Positions 50,827-59,264 of a stretch of DNA of 64,000 nucleotides are shown one piece after another. This stretch comes from Actinomadura litoris (GTDB lineage: Bacteria; Actinomycetota; Actinomycetes; Streptosporangiales; Streptosporangiaceae). How positions within the stretch are numbered: position 1 is the first letter of the stretch; every line of letters starts with the position of its first letter. The translations under genes and the position numbers were made by a program. The notes below the pieces were generated by a model. The model saw nothing but the letters and a program-made list of their open reading frames with translations. It was not told the DNA's origin and ran no database searches. Location: NCBI RefSeq assembly GCF_009733595.1, contig NZ_WOFH01000007.1, forward strand, positions 186,001 to 250,000, in the 5' to 3' direction.

Positions 50827-51692
50827 GACTCTGAGATTAGCCGTTCGATGAATGAACGGGAATCGTCTGGCGAGAGCGCAGCGCTTCTCAGATGATCGAA
50901 GACGACATCGTGTCGGCGGATGTCGTCCGGGTTCTCCAAATACCAGCCGCTGGTCAGGTTCTCAACCAGGACGACCGACAGCTCGTCGGACCTCAGGGTG
51001 GTGAAGGAGCCGTTGTGACCAGGATGGGCCCCTGCGGAGTATGGAAGCACCTGGAGGGTGACGTTCGGCAGCTTCGAGAGCTCTACCAGGTTCCTGAGCT
51101 GCCCCTTCAACACTCCGGGTCCGCCGAACTCCTGGCGGAGGGCAGCTTCGCATACGATCGCCCAGAGGCCGGGGCCGCCTTCTTTGAAAAGAATTTTCTG
51201 TCGCCGCATGCGGATCTCAGTGAGGCCGTCTATGTCGGGCTCCATGCCTTGGGAGATGCCGGAGGCGATGACCGCACGCGCGTAGTTGACTGTCTGGAGG
51301 AGGCCGGGGATCAAGTGGAGCTGGAAACTCCTGATCGACCTGGCCTCAGCTTCCAGGGAGATGTAATCCAGCATCGAGGGAGAGAGTTTCCCTTCATAGC
51401 GGTACCACCAGCCTTTGGCGGTGGTATGACGGGCGAGGTCGAATAGGGCCGCGCGCTGAACCGGGTCGGCGTACCCGTAGCGGTCGAGCATGTTCTCCAG
51501 GGCGGGGCGGCGGATGCCGCGTTTGCCGGTTTCGAGCTTGCTCAGGGAGGACGGGGTGCGGTTCAGCACCCGGGCGGCCTGCTGGAGGGTGAGGCCGCGC
51601 TCCTCGCGGATGGCGCGAAGGCGCTGGCCGAGCTTGCGGCTTCGCATGGTCGGGCGCTGCGCGTTCTCCATGGAGTAATCATGCACGGACAA
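50823..51692 (-). CDS. XRE-family regulator with DUF5753 C-terminus
   Basis: The 289-residue protein has an N-terminal helix-turn-helix (LGQRLRAIREERGLTLQQAA, then RTPSSLSKLETGKRG). The C-terminal DUF5753 domain contains the FQLHLIPGLLQTVNYARAVI and QVLPYSAGAHPGHNGSFT patterns. Such regulators pair with DUF397 proteins in the WhiJ/AbaA-type systems of Streptomyces, which affect differentiation and antibiotic production. First gene of the two-gene unit. Confidence 0.92.
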   Translation of the reverse strand: MSVHDYSMENAQRPTMRSRKLGQRLRAIREERGLTLQQAARVLNRTPSSLSKLETGKRGIRRPALENMLDRYGYADPVQRAALFDLARHTTAKGWWYRYEGKLSPSMLDYISLEAEARSIRSFQLHLIPGLLQTVNYARAVIASGISQGMEPDIDGLTEIRMRRQKILFKEGGPGLWAIVCEAALRQEFGGPGVLKGQLRNLVELSKLPNVTLQVLPYSAGAHPGHNGSFTTLRSDELSVVLVENLTSGWYLENPDDIRRHDVVFDHLRSAALSPDDSRSFIERLISES

Positions 51693-51724
51693 TACGTGAC
51701 CGGTGGCGATATCGGCCAGGTCGG

Positions 51725-51751
51725 CAAAAGTGCCTCAGTCAAAAGTGCCTC
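51725..51751. promoter_or_regulatory. Direct repeats upstream of the XRE/DUF397 unit
   Basis: CAAAAGTGCCTC occurs at 51725-51736 and again at 51740-51751, 15 bp apart. The pair lies 33-59 bases upstream of the XRE start and in the gap shared with the divergent ATPase gene. It is a candidate binding site for the XRE protein. Confidence 0.55.
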
Positions 51752-51856
51752 GGGCAAGCGGGCCGAAGGATCTGGGGCCGAGGGCGGCGAACCTCTCCCG
51801 TGGCATTGCGGGGTCGGCTCATTCTTTCGGCGACGGCGACTGGAAGGAGTGAGGCG

Positions 51857-52255
51857 ATGACGCTGCCGGCTCTGAGGTTCGACACGCTCATCCTGCCCGG
51901 CGCGGATCGGGCGGCGGGGCGCGCGCGACAGTGGCTGAGGGGGCTGCTGGGAGAGCATCCCGCACTCGGCGACGCGGCGCTGTGCATGAGCGAGTTGGTG
52001 ACGAACGCCGTGCGCTATACCGAGTCCGGTCGCAAGGGGCATGTCCGGGTGGAGGTGAGCCATTCCGAGCGGATCGTGTGCATGGAGGTCGTCGACGACG
52101 GCGGTTCGGAGACCGTCCCCCACCTGGCGGTCGTGGACGGGATGGGGACGTGCGGGCGCGGTCTGATCATCGTCGCCTACATGGCCGACCGGTGGGGGGT
52201 CGGGCGGCGGGGAGGGGGCCACGCGGTGTGGTTCGAGATGTCCCGGGATGGTTGA
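51857..52255 (+). CDS. RsbW-like ATP-binding protein (GHKL ATPase)
   Basis: The 132-residue protein has the N-box ALCMSELVTNAVRYTESG, the MEVVDDGGSE strand and GTCGRGLIIVAYMADRWG as the G box of the histidine-kinase-like ATPase fold. It is a single domain, as in anti-sigma factor kinases. GGAAGGAGTG precedes ATG 51857. It is next to the XRE/DUF397 unit, a combination common in actinobacteria. The partner sigma or anti-anti-sigma factor is not in the window. Confidence 0.9.
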   Translation: MTLPALRFDTLILPGADRAAGRARQWLRGLLGEHPALGDAALCMSELVTNAVRYTESGRKGHVRVEVSHSERIVCMEVVDDGGSETVPHLAVVDGMGTCGRGLIIVAYMADRWGVGRRGGGHAVWFEMSRDG

Positions 52256-52426
52256 CAGGAAATGACGTCCGGTCCCGGCCAGCAGGAACGTCCGAGCGTC
52301 AAACGCCGCCGTCAATGCAGGGATAACCCCCTATTCGCGGCCGAATGTGGTAAATCCACTTCTGTCGGGATGAGCGCGGAAAAGCTAGGCTTCAACTGCT
52401 TCCCGCCATTACCTTCGGGACGGTCC

Positions 52427-54097
52427 ATGCGCACTTCCTCGCGACTGCTGGCGGTTTCGGCCACGTCCGGCCAAACGGCGCCCGTGCCGGACGAGGCGGT
52501 GACAGAACTGGATCCGTCTGGAGCCACTGTCCTCGTCCTGCGGCCACACGACCACGCGTTCGCCGTCCAGGACGCATCGACGCTGCGCAAGCGCATCCTC
52601 AGCGGACAGGGATTGGCGGACCTGGCCGCGCCTTTCGCCGGTGCCGCCGCGGAGAACGGCACGGTGCGGGTGGCGTCCGACTGGCTCGGTATGCGGCAGC
52701 TCTACGGAGTCCGGGGCGACAGGTGGGCCGCCACGGGGACGTCCGCGCGGGAACTGGCCAGGCTCGCGGGGCGCGGCCCGGATCTTGAGGCCCTCGGCGT
52801 CTACCGCCTCGTCGGCCATTTCCTCGACGAGGACACCGCGTTCGACGGCGTGCACACGCTCCGCGCCGGGCACGGCTGGACGCTCGCGAAGGGGCGGCTG
52901 ATCGAGAGCGAGATCGACCCGGGTGACTTCCGTACCGGACACGCGCCGCGTGTCGAGGAGGCGGTGCGGGAGTTGGCGGCGCTGTTGCGCACGACCATGC
53001 AGCAGTGCCTGGACGAGCACCCGGACGCGATCCTGCAACTGTCCGGCGGATTGGACACGCGTCTCGTCCTGGCGGCGATTCCGCCGTCCCGCCGCGCCGG
53101 GCTGGAGACGCTCACGCTGAGCGCCGACGACAGCGGCGACGCCGCCACGGCCGCGATGCTCGCGGAGCGGTACCGCATGCGGTACAAGGTGATCGACCTG
53201 GCGGGGCTCCAGCGGCTGGAGCCGGCCGAGGTGCACCGCCTGGTGCTGGACGCCTCGCGCCGTCGCGAGCAGGTCCTCAACCCGCTGCACCTGAGCCTGC
53301 TGGAGTGGGTCGAGGAGCAGACGGGGGAGGCGCCGCGCATCAGCGGCCTCGGCGGCGAGCTGGCGCGCGGCATGTACTACGCGATGCAGCGCGGGCGCCC
53401 CAGCGTCACGCCCAAGCTGGTCGACCGGCTGGCGAGGTGGCGCATCTTCAGCCTGGACCCGGTCGACTCCGCGTGCCTGGACCCGGACTTCGCGCGCGAA
53501 TCCGAGGCCGCCGCCAAGGCCCGCCTGCGCGAGATCTTCACCGGCATAGGCGGGGACTGGCTCTCCGCCACGGACGCCTACTACTACCGGCAGCGGTACC
53601 ACCGCTCGGTCGGCGCGGTCATCACCAGCTCGTGCACGGAGCACACCTGCCTCAACCCGCTGCTGCACCCGCGTTTCGTCGCGCTCGCCGAGGCGCTGCC
53701 GCCGGAGGTGAAGCGCGGCTCGCGGTTCAACGCGCGGCTGGTGGCGGCGCTCGACCCCGAGCTGGCCGCGCTCCCGATGGACACGGGGGTCCGCCCGGCC
53801 GCGCTCATGGCGCCGCGCCCGCTGACGCTGGTGCGGACGGCCCGGGACCAGGGGACGAAGGTCGTCCACAAGACACGTCAGAGGTTGTCGCGGCGCGGCG
53901 ACTCCGCCACGGCCACCTCCGCGCTGGCGCGCGCGCTCGTGACGCACTGGCGGGCCGAGCCGAGCCTGCTGGAGCCGGTCGCCGCGACCGGCCTGGTCGA
54001 CCGCCGATGGCTCGACCGGCTCCTCTCGGGCACCGAGGTCCCGGCCCCGGCGACGACCGGCTTCCTCGCCCTCCTGGAAGCCGCGTTCACCCCCTGA
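52427..54097 (+). CDS. Asparagine-synthase-like protein without glutaminase cysteine
   Basis: The 556-residue protein has an N-terminal Ntn-like region (RVASDWLGMRQLYGVRGDRW) but no Cys at position 2, so it cannot use glutamine. An ATP-pyrophosphatase domain follows with the PP-loop LSGGLDTRLVL at about residue 205. The C-terminal part is the usual helical synthetase half. This is the composition of many actinobacterial orphan amide or isopeptide-forming enzymes, including lasso-peptide cyclases, but no precursor, B1 or B2 gene is adjacent. ATG 52427 is preferred over ATG 52370; sequence before it looks like a promoter region. Confidence 0.82.
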   Translation: MRTSSRLLAVSATSGQTAPVPDEAVTELDPSGATVLVLRPHDHAFAVQDASTLRKRILSGQGLADLAAPFAGAAAENGTVRVASDWLGMRQLYGVRGDRWAATGTSARELARLAGRGPDLEALGVYRLVGHFLDEDTAFDGVHTLRAGHGWTLAKGRLIESEIDPGDFRTGHAPRVEEAVRELAALLRTTMQQCLDEHPDAILQLSGGLDTRLVLAAIPPSRRAGLETLTLSADDSGDAATAAMLAERYRMRYKVIDLAGLQRLEPAEVHRLVLDASRRREQVLNPLHLSLLEWVEEQTGEAPRISGLGGELARGMYYAMQRGRPSVTPKLVDRLARWRIFSLDPVDSACLDPDFARESEAAAKARLREIFTGIGGDWLSATDAYYYRQRYHRSVGAVITSSCTEHTCLNPLLHPRFVALAEALPPEVKRGSRFNARLVAALDPELAALPMDTGVRPAALMAPRPLTLVRTARDQGTKVVHKTRQRLSRRGDSATATSALARALVTHWRAEPSLLEPVAATGLVDRRWLDRLLSGTEVPAPATTGFLALLEAAFTP

Positions 54098-54131
54098 CCT
54101 GCGGCGGCGTTGTCAGGCGCGTCACATCCGG

Positions 54132-54162
54132 TTGACCTCGACCTTGGTTGAGGATTGATCCT
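54132..54162 (+). promoter_or_regulatory. SoxR/MerR-type promoter upstream of the DHA2 exporter
   Basis: TTGACC (-35, 54132-54137) and GATCCT (-10, 54157-54162) are separated by 19 bp, the overlong spacer of MerR-family promoters. Inside is the dyad CCTCGACC-TT-GGTTGAGG (54136-54153). The layout follows the E. coli soxS promoter base for base in spacing. The regulator gene is not in the window. Confidence 0.72.
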
Positions 54163-54333
54163 GGTGGCCGGGGCGAGGACAAAATGTCAGACCCCGACGG
54201 AATACTCCGGCAGACGGCACGGTTTAATCGTTCGCGAAAGTGTCAGTCTCTGCAGTATTTTGCTGCGGCATCCCCCGACAACGACCCCCGGCCCCGGCAT
54301 GCCCTGCCCGGGACCTCGACGATTGGAAGTGAG

Positions 54334-55869
54334 TTGACCGCTCCCGCGTCCCCCAAGGCGGCGGACGGCCAGGTGGAGGCCCCGGCCTCCGGCGGAGGTC
54401 TCGACCGCGGCGTCCTCGCGGCGGCCATGGTCGTCGTCCTCGGCGCGATCATGTCCATCCTCGACGTGACCGTCGTCAACGTCGCCATCAACGATCTCGC
54501 CCGGGAGTTCGAGACTCCCCTGTCCACGATCCAGTGGGTCGCGACCGGCTACACCCTCGCGCTGGCGACCGTGATCCCGATCACCGGCTGGGCGTCCGCC
54601 CGGTTCGGCACCAAGCGCCTCTACATGATCTCGATCGCGCTGTTCGTCGTCGGCTCGATGCTGGCGGGCTCGGCGTGGTCGGCGGAGTCGCTGATCGCCT
54701 TCCGCGTCCTGCAGGGCCTCGGCGGCGGCATGATCATGCCCGCGGGCATGACGATCCTCGCCCAGGCGGCCGGGCCGCAGCGCATCGGCCAGGTGATGAG
54801 CGTCGTCGGCATCCCGATGCTGCTCGGCCCGATCCTCGGCCCGATCCTCGGCGGCTATCTCGTCGACGACGTGTCCTGGCGCTGGATCTTCTTCATCAAC
54901 CTGCCGATCGGCATCGTGGCGCTGCTGATGGCCGCCAAGATCCTCAAGCGTGACAAGCCGCAGCGGACCGAGCGGCTGGACGTCATCGGACTCGTCCTGC
55001 TCTCCCCCGGCCTCGCCTCGCTGATCTACGGCCTGGCCAAGGGCGCCGAGCTGAAGGACTTCCTGAAGCCCGAGTCGGCGATCTACACCGCGGTCGGCGC
55101 GGCGCTGGTCCTCGGGTTCGTCGCCCGCGCGCTGACCGCCCGCAGCCCGCTGATCGACCTGCGGCTGCTCAAGCGCCCCTCGGTCGCCGCCGCGTCCGGC
55201 ACGATGGTGCTGTTCATGGCCGCGTTCATGGGCGCGATGCTGCTGCTGCCGCTGTACTACCAGACCGTCCGCCAGCAGGGCGCGCTGCACTCGGGCCTGC
55301 TGATGGCCCCGCAGGGCCTCGGCGCGATGATCACGATGCCGATCGGCGGCAAGCTGACCGACCGCATCGGCCCCGGACGCGTCGTGCTCGTCGGCATGGT
55401 CGTCGTGGTGGCGTCGATGGCGGGCTTCGCCTCCGTCCTGGAGGCCGACACGTCCTACTGGGTGCTCGGCTCGGTCCTGTTCGTCACCGGCCTCGGCATG
55501 GGCATGACGATGATGCCCACCATGGCCGCCGCGATCCAGACCCTCGCCCACGACGAGGTCCCGCGGGCCAGCACGATGCTGAACATCATCCAGCAGGTGT
55601 CGGCCTCGCTCGGCACCGCGATGATCTCGGTGCTGCTGGCCAACCGCCTCGCCTCCAACCTCGGCGGCTCCGGCGGGGGCGAGATCGGCTCCGCGGAGAA
55701 GATCCCGGACGCGGTCATGGACAAGATCGCCAAGCCGATGGCGGACGCGTTCCAGCACACCTACTGGTACGCGGCGGGCCTGCTGATCTTCGCCTTCCTG
55801 CCGGCCCTGCTGCTGCCGCGCAAGAAGCCGGAGACCCCGGCCGCCGACGCGCCCATGCCCATGCACTGA
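54334..55869 (+). CDS. DHA2-family MFS drug exporter (14 membrane segments)
   Basis: The 511-residue transporter of the EmrB/QacA type has the motif LDVTVVNVAINDLARE in segment 1, RFGTKRLYMISIALF, GGGMIMPAGMTIL and GPILGPILGGYLVDDVSWRWIFFINLP (split here over two helices), the marks of 14-segment exporters. TTG 54334 is chosen because GGAAGTGAG precedes it. The frame is open to 54148 but codon use there is not coding-like, and the MerR-type promoter would start transcription near 54169, leaving a leader of about 165 bases. ATG 54184 is the alternative. Confidence 0.9.
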   Translation: MTAPASPKAADGQVEAPASGGGLDRGVLAAAMVVVLGAIMSILDVTVVNVAINDLAREFETPLSTIQWVATGYTLALATVIPITGWASARFGTKRLYMISIALFVVGSMLAGSAWSAESLIAFRVLQGLGGGMIMPAGMTILAQAAGPQRIGQVMSVVGIPMLLGPILGPILGGYLVDDVSWRWIFFINLPIGIVALLMAAKILKRDKPQRTERLDVIGLVLLSPGLASLIYGLAKGAELKDFLKPESAIYTAVGAALVLGFVARALTARSPLIDLRLLKRPSVAAASGTMVLFMAAFMGAMLLLPLYYQTVRQQGALHSGLLMAPQGLGAMITMPIGGKLTDRIGPGRVVLVGMVVVVASMAGFASVLEADTSYWVLGSVLFVTGLGMGMTMMPTMAAAIQTLAHDEVPRASTMLNIIQQVSASLGTAMISVLLANRLASNLGGSGGGEIGSAEKIPDAVMDKIAKPMADAFQHTYWYAAGLLIFAFLPALLLPRKKPETPAADAPMPMH

Positions 55870-55901
55870 CCGAAACCCAGCCGCGCAAGAACCGGATCAC
55901 G

Positions 55902-55935
55902 ACGGCCCTGTGACTCCCCGGAGTCGCAGGGCCGT
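55902..55935 (+). terminator. Hairpin after the DHA2 exporter
   Basis: ACGGCCCTGTGACTCC (55902-55917) pairs with GGAGTCGCAGGGCCGT (55920-55935), 15 of 16 positions, over a 2-base loop. It stands 33 bases past the exporter stop. The remaining bases to 56188 hold no supported gene. Confidence 0.75.
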
Positions 55936-56188
55936 GGCGTTCCCCCAGCCCACCGAATCGCCACGAGGGCGCCGTCCCCCTGCGACCGCCCGGCGCGAAC
56001 CGCGGCACCGCGCCGGCCAAGCCCACGACGCACATCGAAGCGGCAGGACGCGGAACGCTCCGCGATGCCGGCTCGCCCGCGCTACGCGGCCCGGCGCGAG
56101 ACGTCTCCCACCCCGCCTCGGCAACGCCAGGTCCACGCGGCATGGGACGGCACCGTCCGGGCCCGCCGCCAGATCACCGCCGACCCCG

Positions 56189-56557
56189 TCAGTGGCGACC
56201 GGTGTCGATGACGCAGAAGCGATTGCCTTCCGGATCGGCGAGCACGACGAAGTCGGCGTCGTCCGGATAGTCGTCCCAGTCGACGCGCCGGGCGCCCAGG
56301 GACACCAGCCGCTCGACCTCGGCGGCCTGATCGGCCGCGTCCCCCGCGTACAGGTCCAGGTGGACCCGCGGGTGCTCCTGGACCGGCGTCTCACTGAGAC
56401 CGAGCGACACCTGCACCCCGGTCCCCTCCGCCGGGACCAGAACCACCCAGTCGTCTTCCATCTCCTCACGTGGAACGTACCCGAGGGCCTGGGTCCAGAA
56501 GGCGGCCGCACGCGGCACATCCGAGACGCCCAGTACGACGGAACCGATACTCAGCAT
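56189..56557 (-). CDS. VOC-superfamily protein
   Basis: The 122-residue protein has SIGSVVLGVSDVPRAAAFWT, a DDWVVLVPAEGTGVQVSLGL strand, VHLDLYAGDAADQAAEVERL and FVVLADPEGNRFCVID, the typical VOC order; the last glutamate-type metal position is replaced by the ADPEGN/FCVID pattern of many Actinobacteria. ATG 56557 is the start; the frame is open upstream without a ribosome-binding site. Substrate unknown. Confidence 0.88.
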   Translation of the reverse strand: MLSIGSVVLGVSDVPRAAAFWTQALGYVPREEMEDDWVVLVPAEGTGVQVSLGLSETPVQEHPRVHLDLYAGDAADQAAEVERLVSLGARRVDWDDYPDDADFVVLADPEGNRFCVIDTGRH

Positions 56558-56624
56558 CCGCCGATTCTCGCGGACGGCGGCGGGCCCGCCCCCACGGGGC
56601 GGACCCCGGAGGTCGGGGCACCGG

Positions 56625-57275
56625 ATGATCGTGCGCATTGCGGTGAGTCGATCCGATACGTTCCTGGCCGTGGACGGGATCGTGGGCACCATCGCGACGG
56701 CGGCGGGCATGTTCGCCGGGACGAACGTGGACGACATCATCGTGCTGACCGTGCTGTTCCTGTCCTCGCGCGCCACCGGCCGCCCCCGCCCGTGGCAGAT
56801 CTGGGGCGGTCAGTACGCGGGGATCGCGGCCCTCGTGCTCGTCTCCGTCGTCGCCGCGCTCGGTCTGACGATCGTGCCCGACGACCGGGTGGGCCTGCTC
56901 GGCCTCGTCCCGCTCGCGCTCGGCGTCAAGGGGCTGGTCGCCGCCGTCCGCACGCGCGACGGCGAAGACGGCACGTCGCCCGCCGTCGCGACCGGCCTGC
57001 TGCCGGTCGCCGGTGTGACCATCGCCAACGGGGCCGACAACATCTCGGTCTACACACCCGTCTTCCGGACCACCGGCACGGCCCCGACGCTCGTCACCAT
57101 CGGCGTCTTCGCCGTCGGAGTCGCCCTGTGGTGCCTCGCCGCCTCCTGGCTCGGCTCGCACAAGAAGGTCATCGAGATCGTCGAGCGCTACGGCCGGTGG
57201 CTCGTCCCCGCCGTCTTCGTCGCCATCGGCGGCCTCATCATCATCGAGTCCGGCGTACTCGCCGAAATAGCCTGA
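56625..57275 (+). CDS. CadD-type cadmium-resistance transporter family protein
   Basis: The 216-residue membrane protein has about six hydrophobic segments and the family motif MFAGTNVDDIIVL near the start, then GVTIANGADNISVYTPVF in the middle, both with conserved Asn and Asp. The family (PF03596) includes CadD of staphylococci, but most actinobacterial members are uncharacterised, so the cation is not certain. ATG 56625 is used (GGAGG 12 bases before); GTG 56670 would give an N-terminus closer to CadD. Confidence 0.86.
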   Translation: MIVRIAVSRSDTFLAVDGIVGTIATAAGMFAGTNVDDIIVLTVLFLSSRATGRPRPWQIWGGQYAGIAALVLVSVVAALGLTIVPDDRVGLLGLVPLALGVKGLVAAVRTRDGEDGTSPAVATGLLPVAGVTIANGADNISVYTPVFRTTGTAPTLVTIGVFAVGVALWCLAASWLGSHKKVIEIVERYGRWLVPAVFVAIGGLIIIESGVLAEIA

Positions 57276-58230
57276 GCCGCGAACTTCTTCTCAACCGGTC
57301 GCAGAGGGGCACGAGGTGACTCAGCGCCACTTTCCCACTACTCCGGCGGCATAGATTTGTCACGGTGTGGTGCCGTCCGGGCATGGCGTGGAGGCTGCGG
57401 TGTCGTGACGCCGCGCACCGGTGTTGTGGCGCGGAGGTCGGTGGCGGCGTGGCCGGATCCGGCAGCTTCAGCGAGGCGCTGGCGCGTTCCAAAACCCGGC
57501 TCGGGACCCGCGTGGGTCCCGAGCCGGGTTGCGCCGTCCTGGGCTCGGTGAGGCCCGCCGAGGCTCATACCACGCCCCGAGGGCGCCCGCGACGCACCCG
57601 TCGCGTCCCCGGCGCCAGGTGTCGGAGCCCGTCCGGTTCATGCGCCCGGGATGAACGTCCCAGGTGTTCCCCAGAGCGACCCGGCCCTCCGCGCAAGCGC
57701 ACTACCAGGCACCATGCGGCGCCGCCGGAAGCGACCCCACCAGCGAAGCGGTACCCCGCACTGCCCGCTGGAGCACGCCCAGACGCGGCAAGGCGCGCCT
57801 GGAAGCACACCGCGGTGCTCGCGAAGCCACGACCACGGCCCGAATCACCAGGCGAGGGCGCGGGTCGAGACTTCGAGTCCACCACCTGACCCACGAGGGC
57901 ACCGCCCGAACCGGAGGGCGGAACCCGCAGGCCAACACCATCGCGCTCGCCAAGACCTCGCGATCCGCGCCGGAAGGCGAAGGCCGCGGGCCAGGGCCTA
58001 GGGAGCACCAGCGCACCCGCCAAGGCTCGGACCAGGACCCGAACCGCCAGGCGAAGGCCGTGGCGCGGGGCTTCGAGAACGCCGACACGCTCACGAGGGC
58101 GCCGCCACGGGCCGTACCGTCGAGTGAGAGCCGCGGGCCGGGACTTCGGGAGCACCGCGGCGCCCACCAGGCGACCGCCACGGCCGGATGGCCAGGTCAG
58201 GGCTGTCGGGTGATGCTCTGAAGGCCCGTC
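57276..58230. other. 955-bp gene-poor stretch with degenerate repeats
   Basis: Open frames of up to 200 codons exist on both strands, but they lack ribosome-binding sites and family resemblance, and the translations are Arg/Ala/Pro/Gly-rich. From about 57820 to 58190 a degenerate unit recurs three or four times every 90-125 bp (for example GGGCCAGGGCCTAGGGAGCA, GCGCGGGGCTTCGAGAACGC, GGGCCGGGACTTCGGGAGCA, each followed by CACC-rich sequence). The strong hairpin at 57493 lies in its first third. Confidence 0.6.
57493..57530. terminator. Perfect 17-bp hairpin in the gene-poor stretch
   Basis: AACCCGGCTCGGGACCC (57493-57509) pairs exactly with GGGTCCCGAGCCGGGTT (57514-57530) over the loop GCGT. 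It is the strongest hairpin seen in the window. It stands 218 bases past the CadD-type gene and probably terminates transcription from either side. Confidence 0.75.
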
Positions 58231-58461
58231 CTAGACGAGCATGTGGTCGAAGTCGCCGTCCTTGGCTCCGCCCACGAAGGCCTCCACCTCCTCGCGCGTG
58301 TAGACGAGGATCGCACCCTCGGGGTCACGGGAGTTGCGCACGGCGATCTCCCCTGTGGGGAGTTCGGCCATCTCGACGCAGTTACCGCTCGGGTTGCTCC
58401 GCCGGCTCTTCTGCCAGACGAGCGCGCTGCGTCGGACGTCCGGCAACTGGTGGCCGTCCAT
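58231..58461 (-). CDS. DUF397 protein
   Basis: The 76-residue protein has the DUF397 core: ALVWQKSRRSNPSGNCVEMA, then GEIAVRNSRDPEGAILVYT and VEAFVGGAKDGDF. The family partners XRE/DUF5753 regulators, none of which is adjacent here. Start taken at ATG 58461; the frame is open upstream for over 500 codons but that is a shadow of other genes. A GGCCTCCCGCCGGGAGGCC dyad at 58485-58503 lies just before it. Confidence 0.9.
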   Translation of the reverse strand: MDGHQLPDVRRSALVWQKSRRSNPSGNCVEMAELPTGEIAVRNSRDPEGAILVYTREEVEAFVGGAKDGDFDHMLV

Positions 58462-58536
58462 CTTTGCCCCCTCAAAGGCGTCTCGGCCTCCCGCCGGGAG
58501 GCCGCGCTCTCGCCCCACCCCACACAATGGTACGAG

Positions 58537-58585
58537 ATGCACGTGCATTCGTTCTTGCATACGTTCATGCAGACGGTCTTGCATC
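58537..58585. promoter_or_regulatory. Four 12-bp iterons between DUF397 and ATPase genes
   Basis: Read on the minus strand, 12-bp words begin at 58585, 58573, 58561 and 58549: GATGCAAGACCG, TCTGCATGAACG, TATGCAAGAACG and AATGCACGTGCA. The last contains the perfect palindrome ATGCACGTGCAT (58537-58548). The strict 12-bp phase points to cooperative binding of a small regulator controlling one or both divergent genes. Confidence 0.7.
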
Positions 58586-58654
58586 TGCACGACTTGGGGA
58601 GCAAGATAGCGAACCATCGCCGGTGACCCATCCGCTCGCCTCTGAGGTTTGACA

Positions 58655-59263
58655 ATGACCGTTGACCAGGCAGACGACGTCGCAGCTCCCGCCGCCATGG
58701 GAGGCAGGCGGGCGCGGCACGCCGCGGCCGTCCACACGCCCTGGCCGGACGTTCCCGCGCACGCGCCCACGCGCCAGCACACGGTCCCGGCCGCGACGGC
58801 CAGACCCGTGCCCGCGCCGGGGCTCGCGGGGCTCTGGCCCACACCCCACTCGGGCGCGCCGCGCACGGCGCGCCGCGTCCTGCCCGCGGAGATGAGCGCG
58901 CCCAAGGCGGCGCGCGACTTCGCCCAGGCCACGCTGCGCGAATGGGACGTCGCCGGAAACCGCGAGGACGTCGTCGTCGCGGTCTCCGAACTCGTCACCA
59001 ACGCGCTGCGGCACGGCATGGAGGGGCTCCCCCAGCCGCTGCCCCTGTGTCCGATCCAGGTCGTCCTGCTCGGCCACGCGCGGCGCCTGGTCGTCGTGGT
59101 GACCGACCCGGGGCGCCGCATCCCCGAGGCCGTCGCGTACGACCCGGACTGGTTCGGTGACGGCGGCCGCGGGCTGCTCGTCGTCGGCGCGGTCAGCGAC
59201 TCGTGGGGCTGGGCGCGGCTCGCCACCGGCGGGAAGGCCGTCTGGGCGGCCTTCGACCTGTAG
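58655..59263 (+). CDS. RsbW-like ATP-binding protein with disordered N-terminus
   Basis: The 202-residue protein has an N-terminal 75-residue Ala/Pro/Arg-rich stretch, then a GHKL ATPase domain: VVVAVSELVTNALRHGME (N-box), LVVVVTDPGRRIPE and GGRGLLVVGAVSDSWGW. ATG 58655 is the likely start; TTG 58649 is also in frame. As with the other such gene at 51857, it lies beside a DUF397 gene, here divergent with iterons between them. It converges on the trehalose synthase gene with a one-base gap. Confidence 0.9.
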   Translation: MTVDQADDVAAPAAMGGRRARHAAAVHTPWPDVPAHAPTRQHTVPAATARPVPAPGLAGLWPTPHSGAPRTARRVLPAEMSAPKAARDFAQATLREWDVAGNREDVVVAVSELVTNALRHGMEGLPQPLPLCPIQVVLLGHARRLVVVVTDPGRRIPEAVAYDPDWFGDGGRGLLVVGAVSDSWGWARLATGGKAVWAAFDL

Positions 59264-59264
59264 G

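Noticed and set aside
54187..55866. 559-codon minus-strand frame opposite the DHA2 exporter
   Set aside because: Its Arg/Gln/His/Asp-rich translation is a shadow of a membrane-protein gene.
52262..55869. Lasso-peptide cluster around the asparagine-synthase-like gene
   Set aside because: No precursor, PqqD-like B1 or transglutaminase-like B2 gene is adjacent; the short upstream frame has no lasso pattern.
57565..58167. 200-codon frame in the gene-poor stretch
   Set aside because: No start signal or family match; it reads the degenerate repeats.
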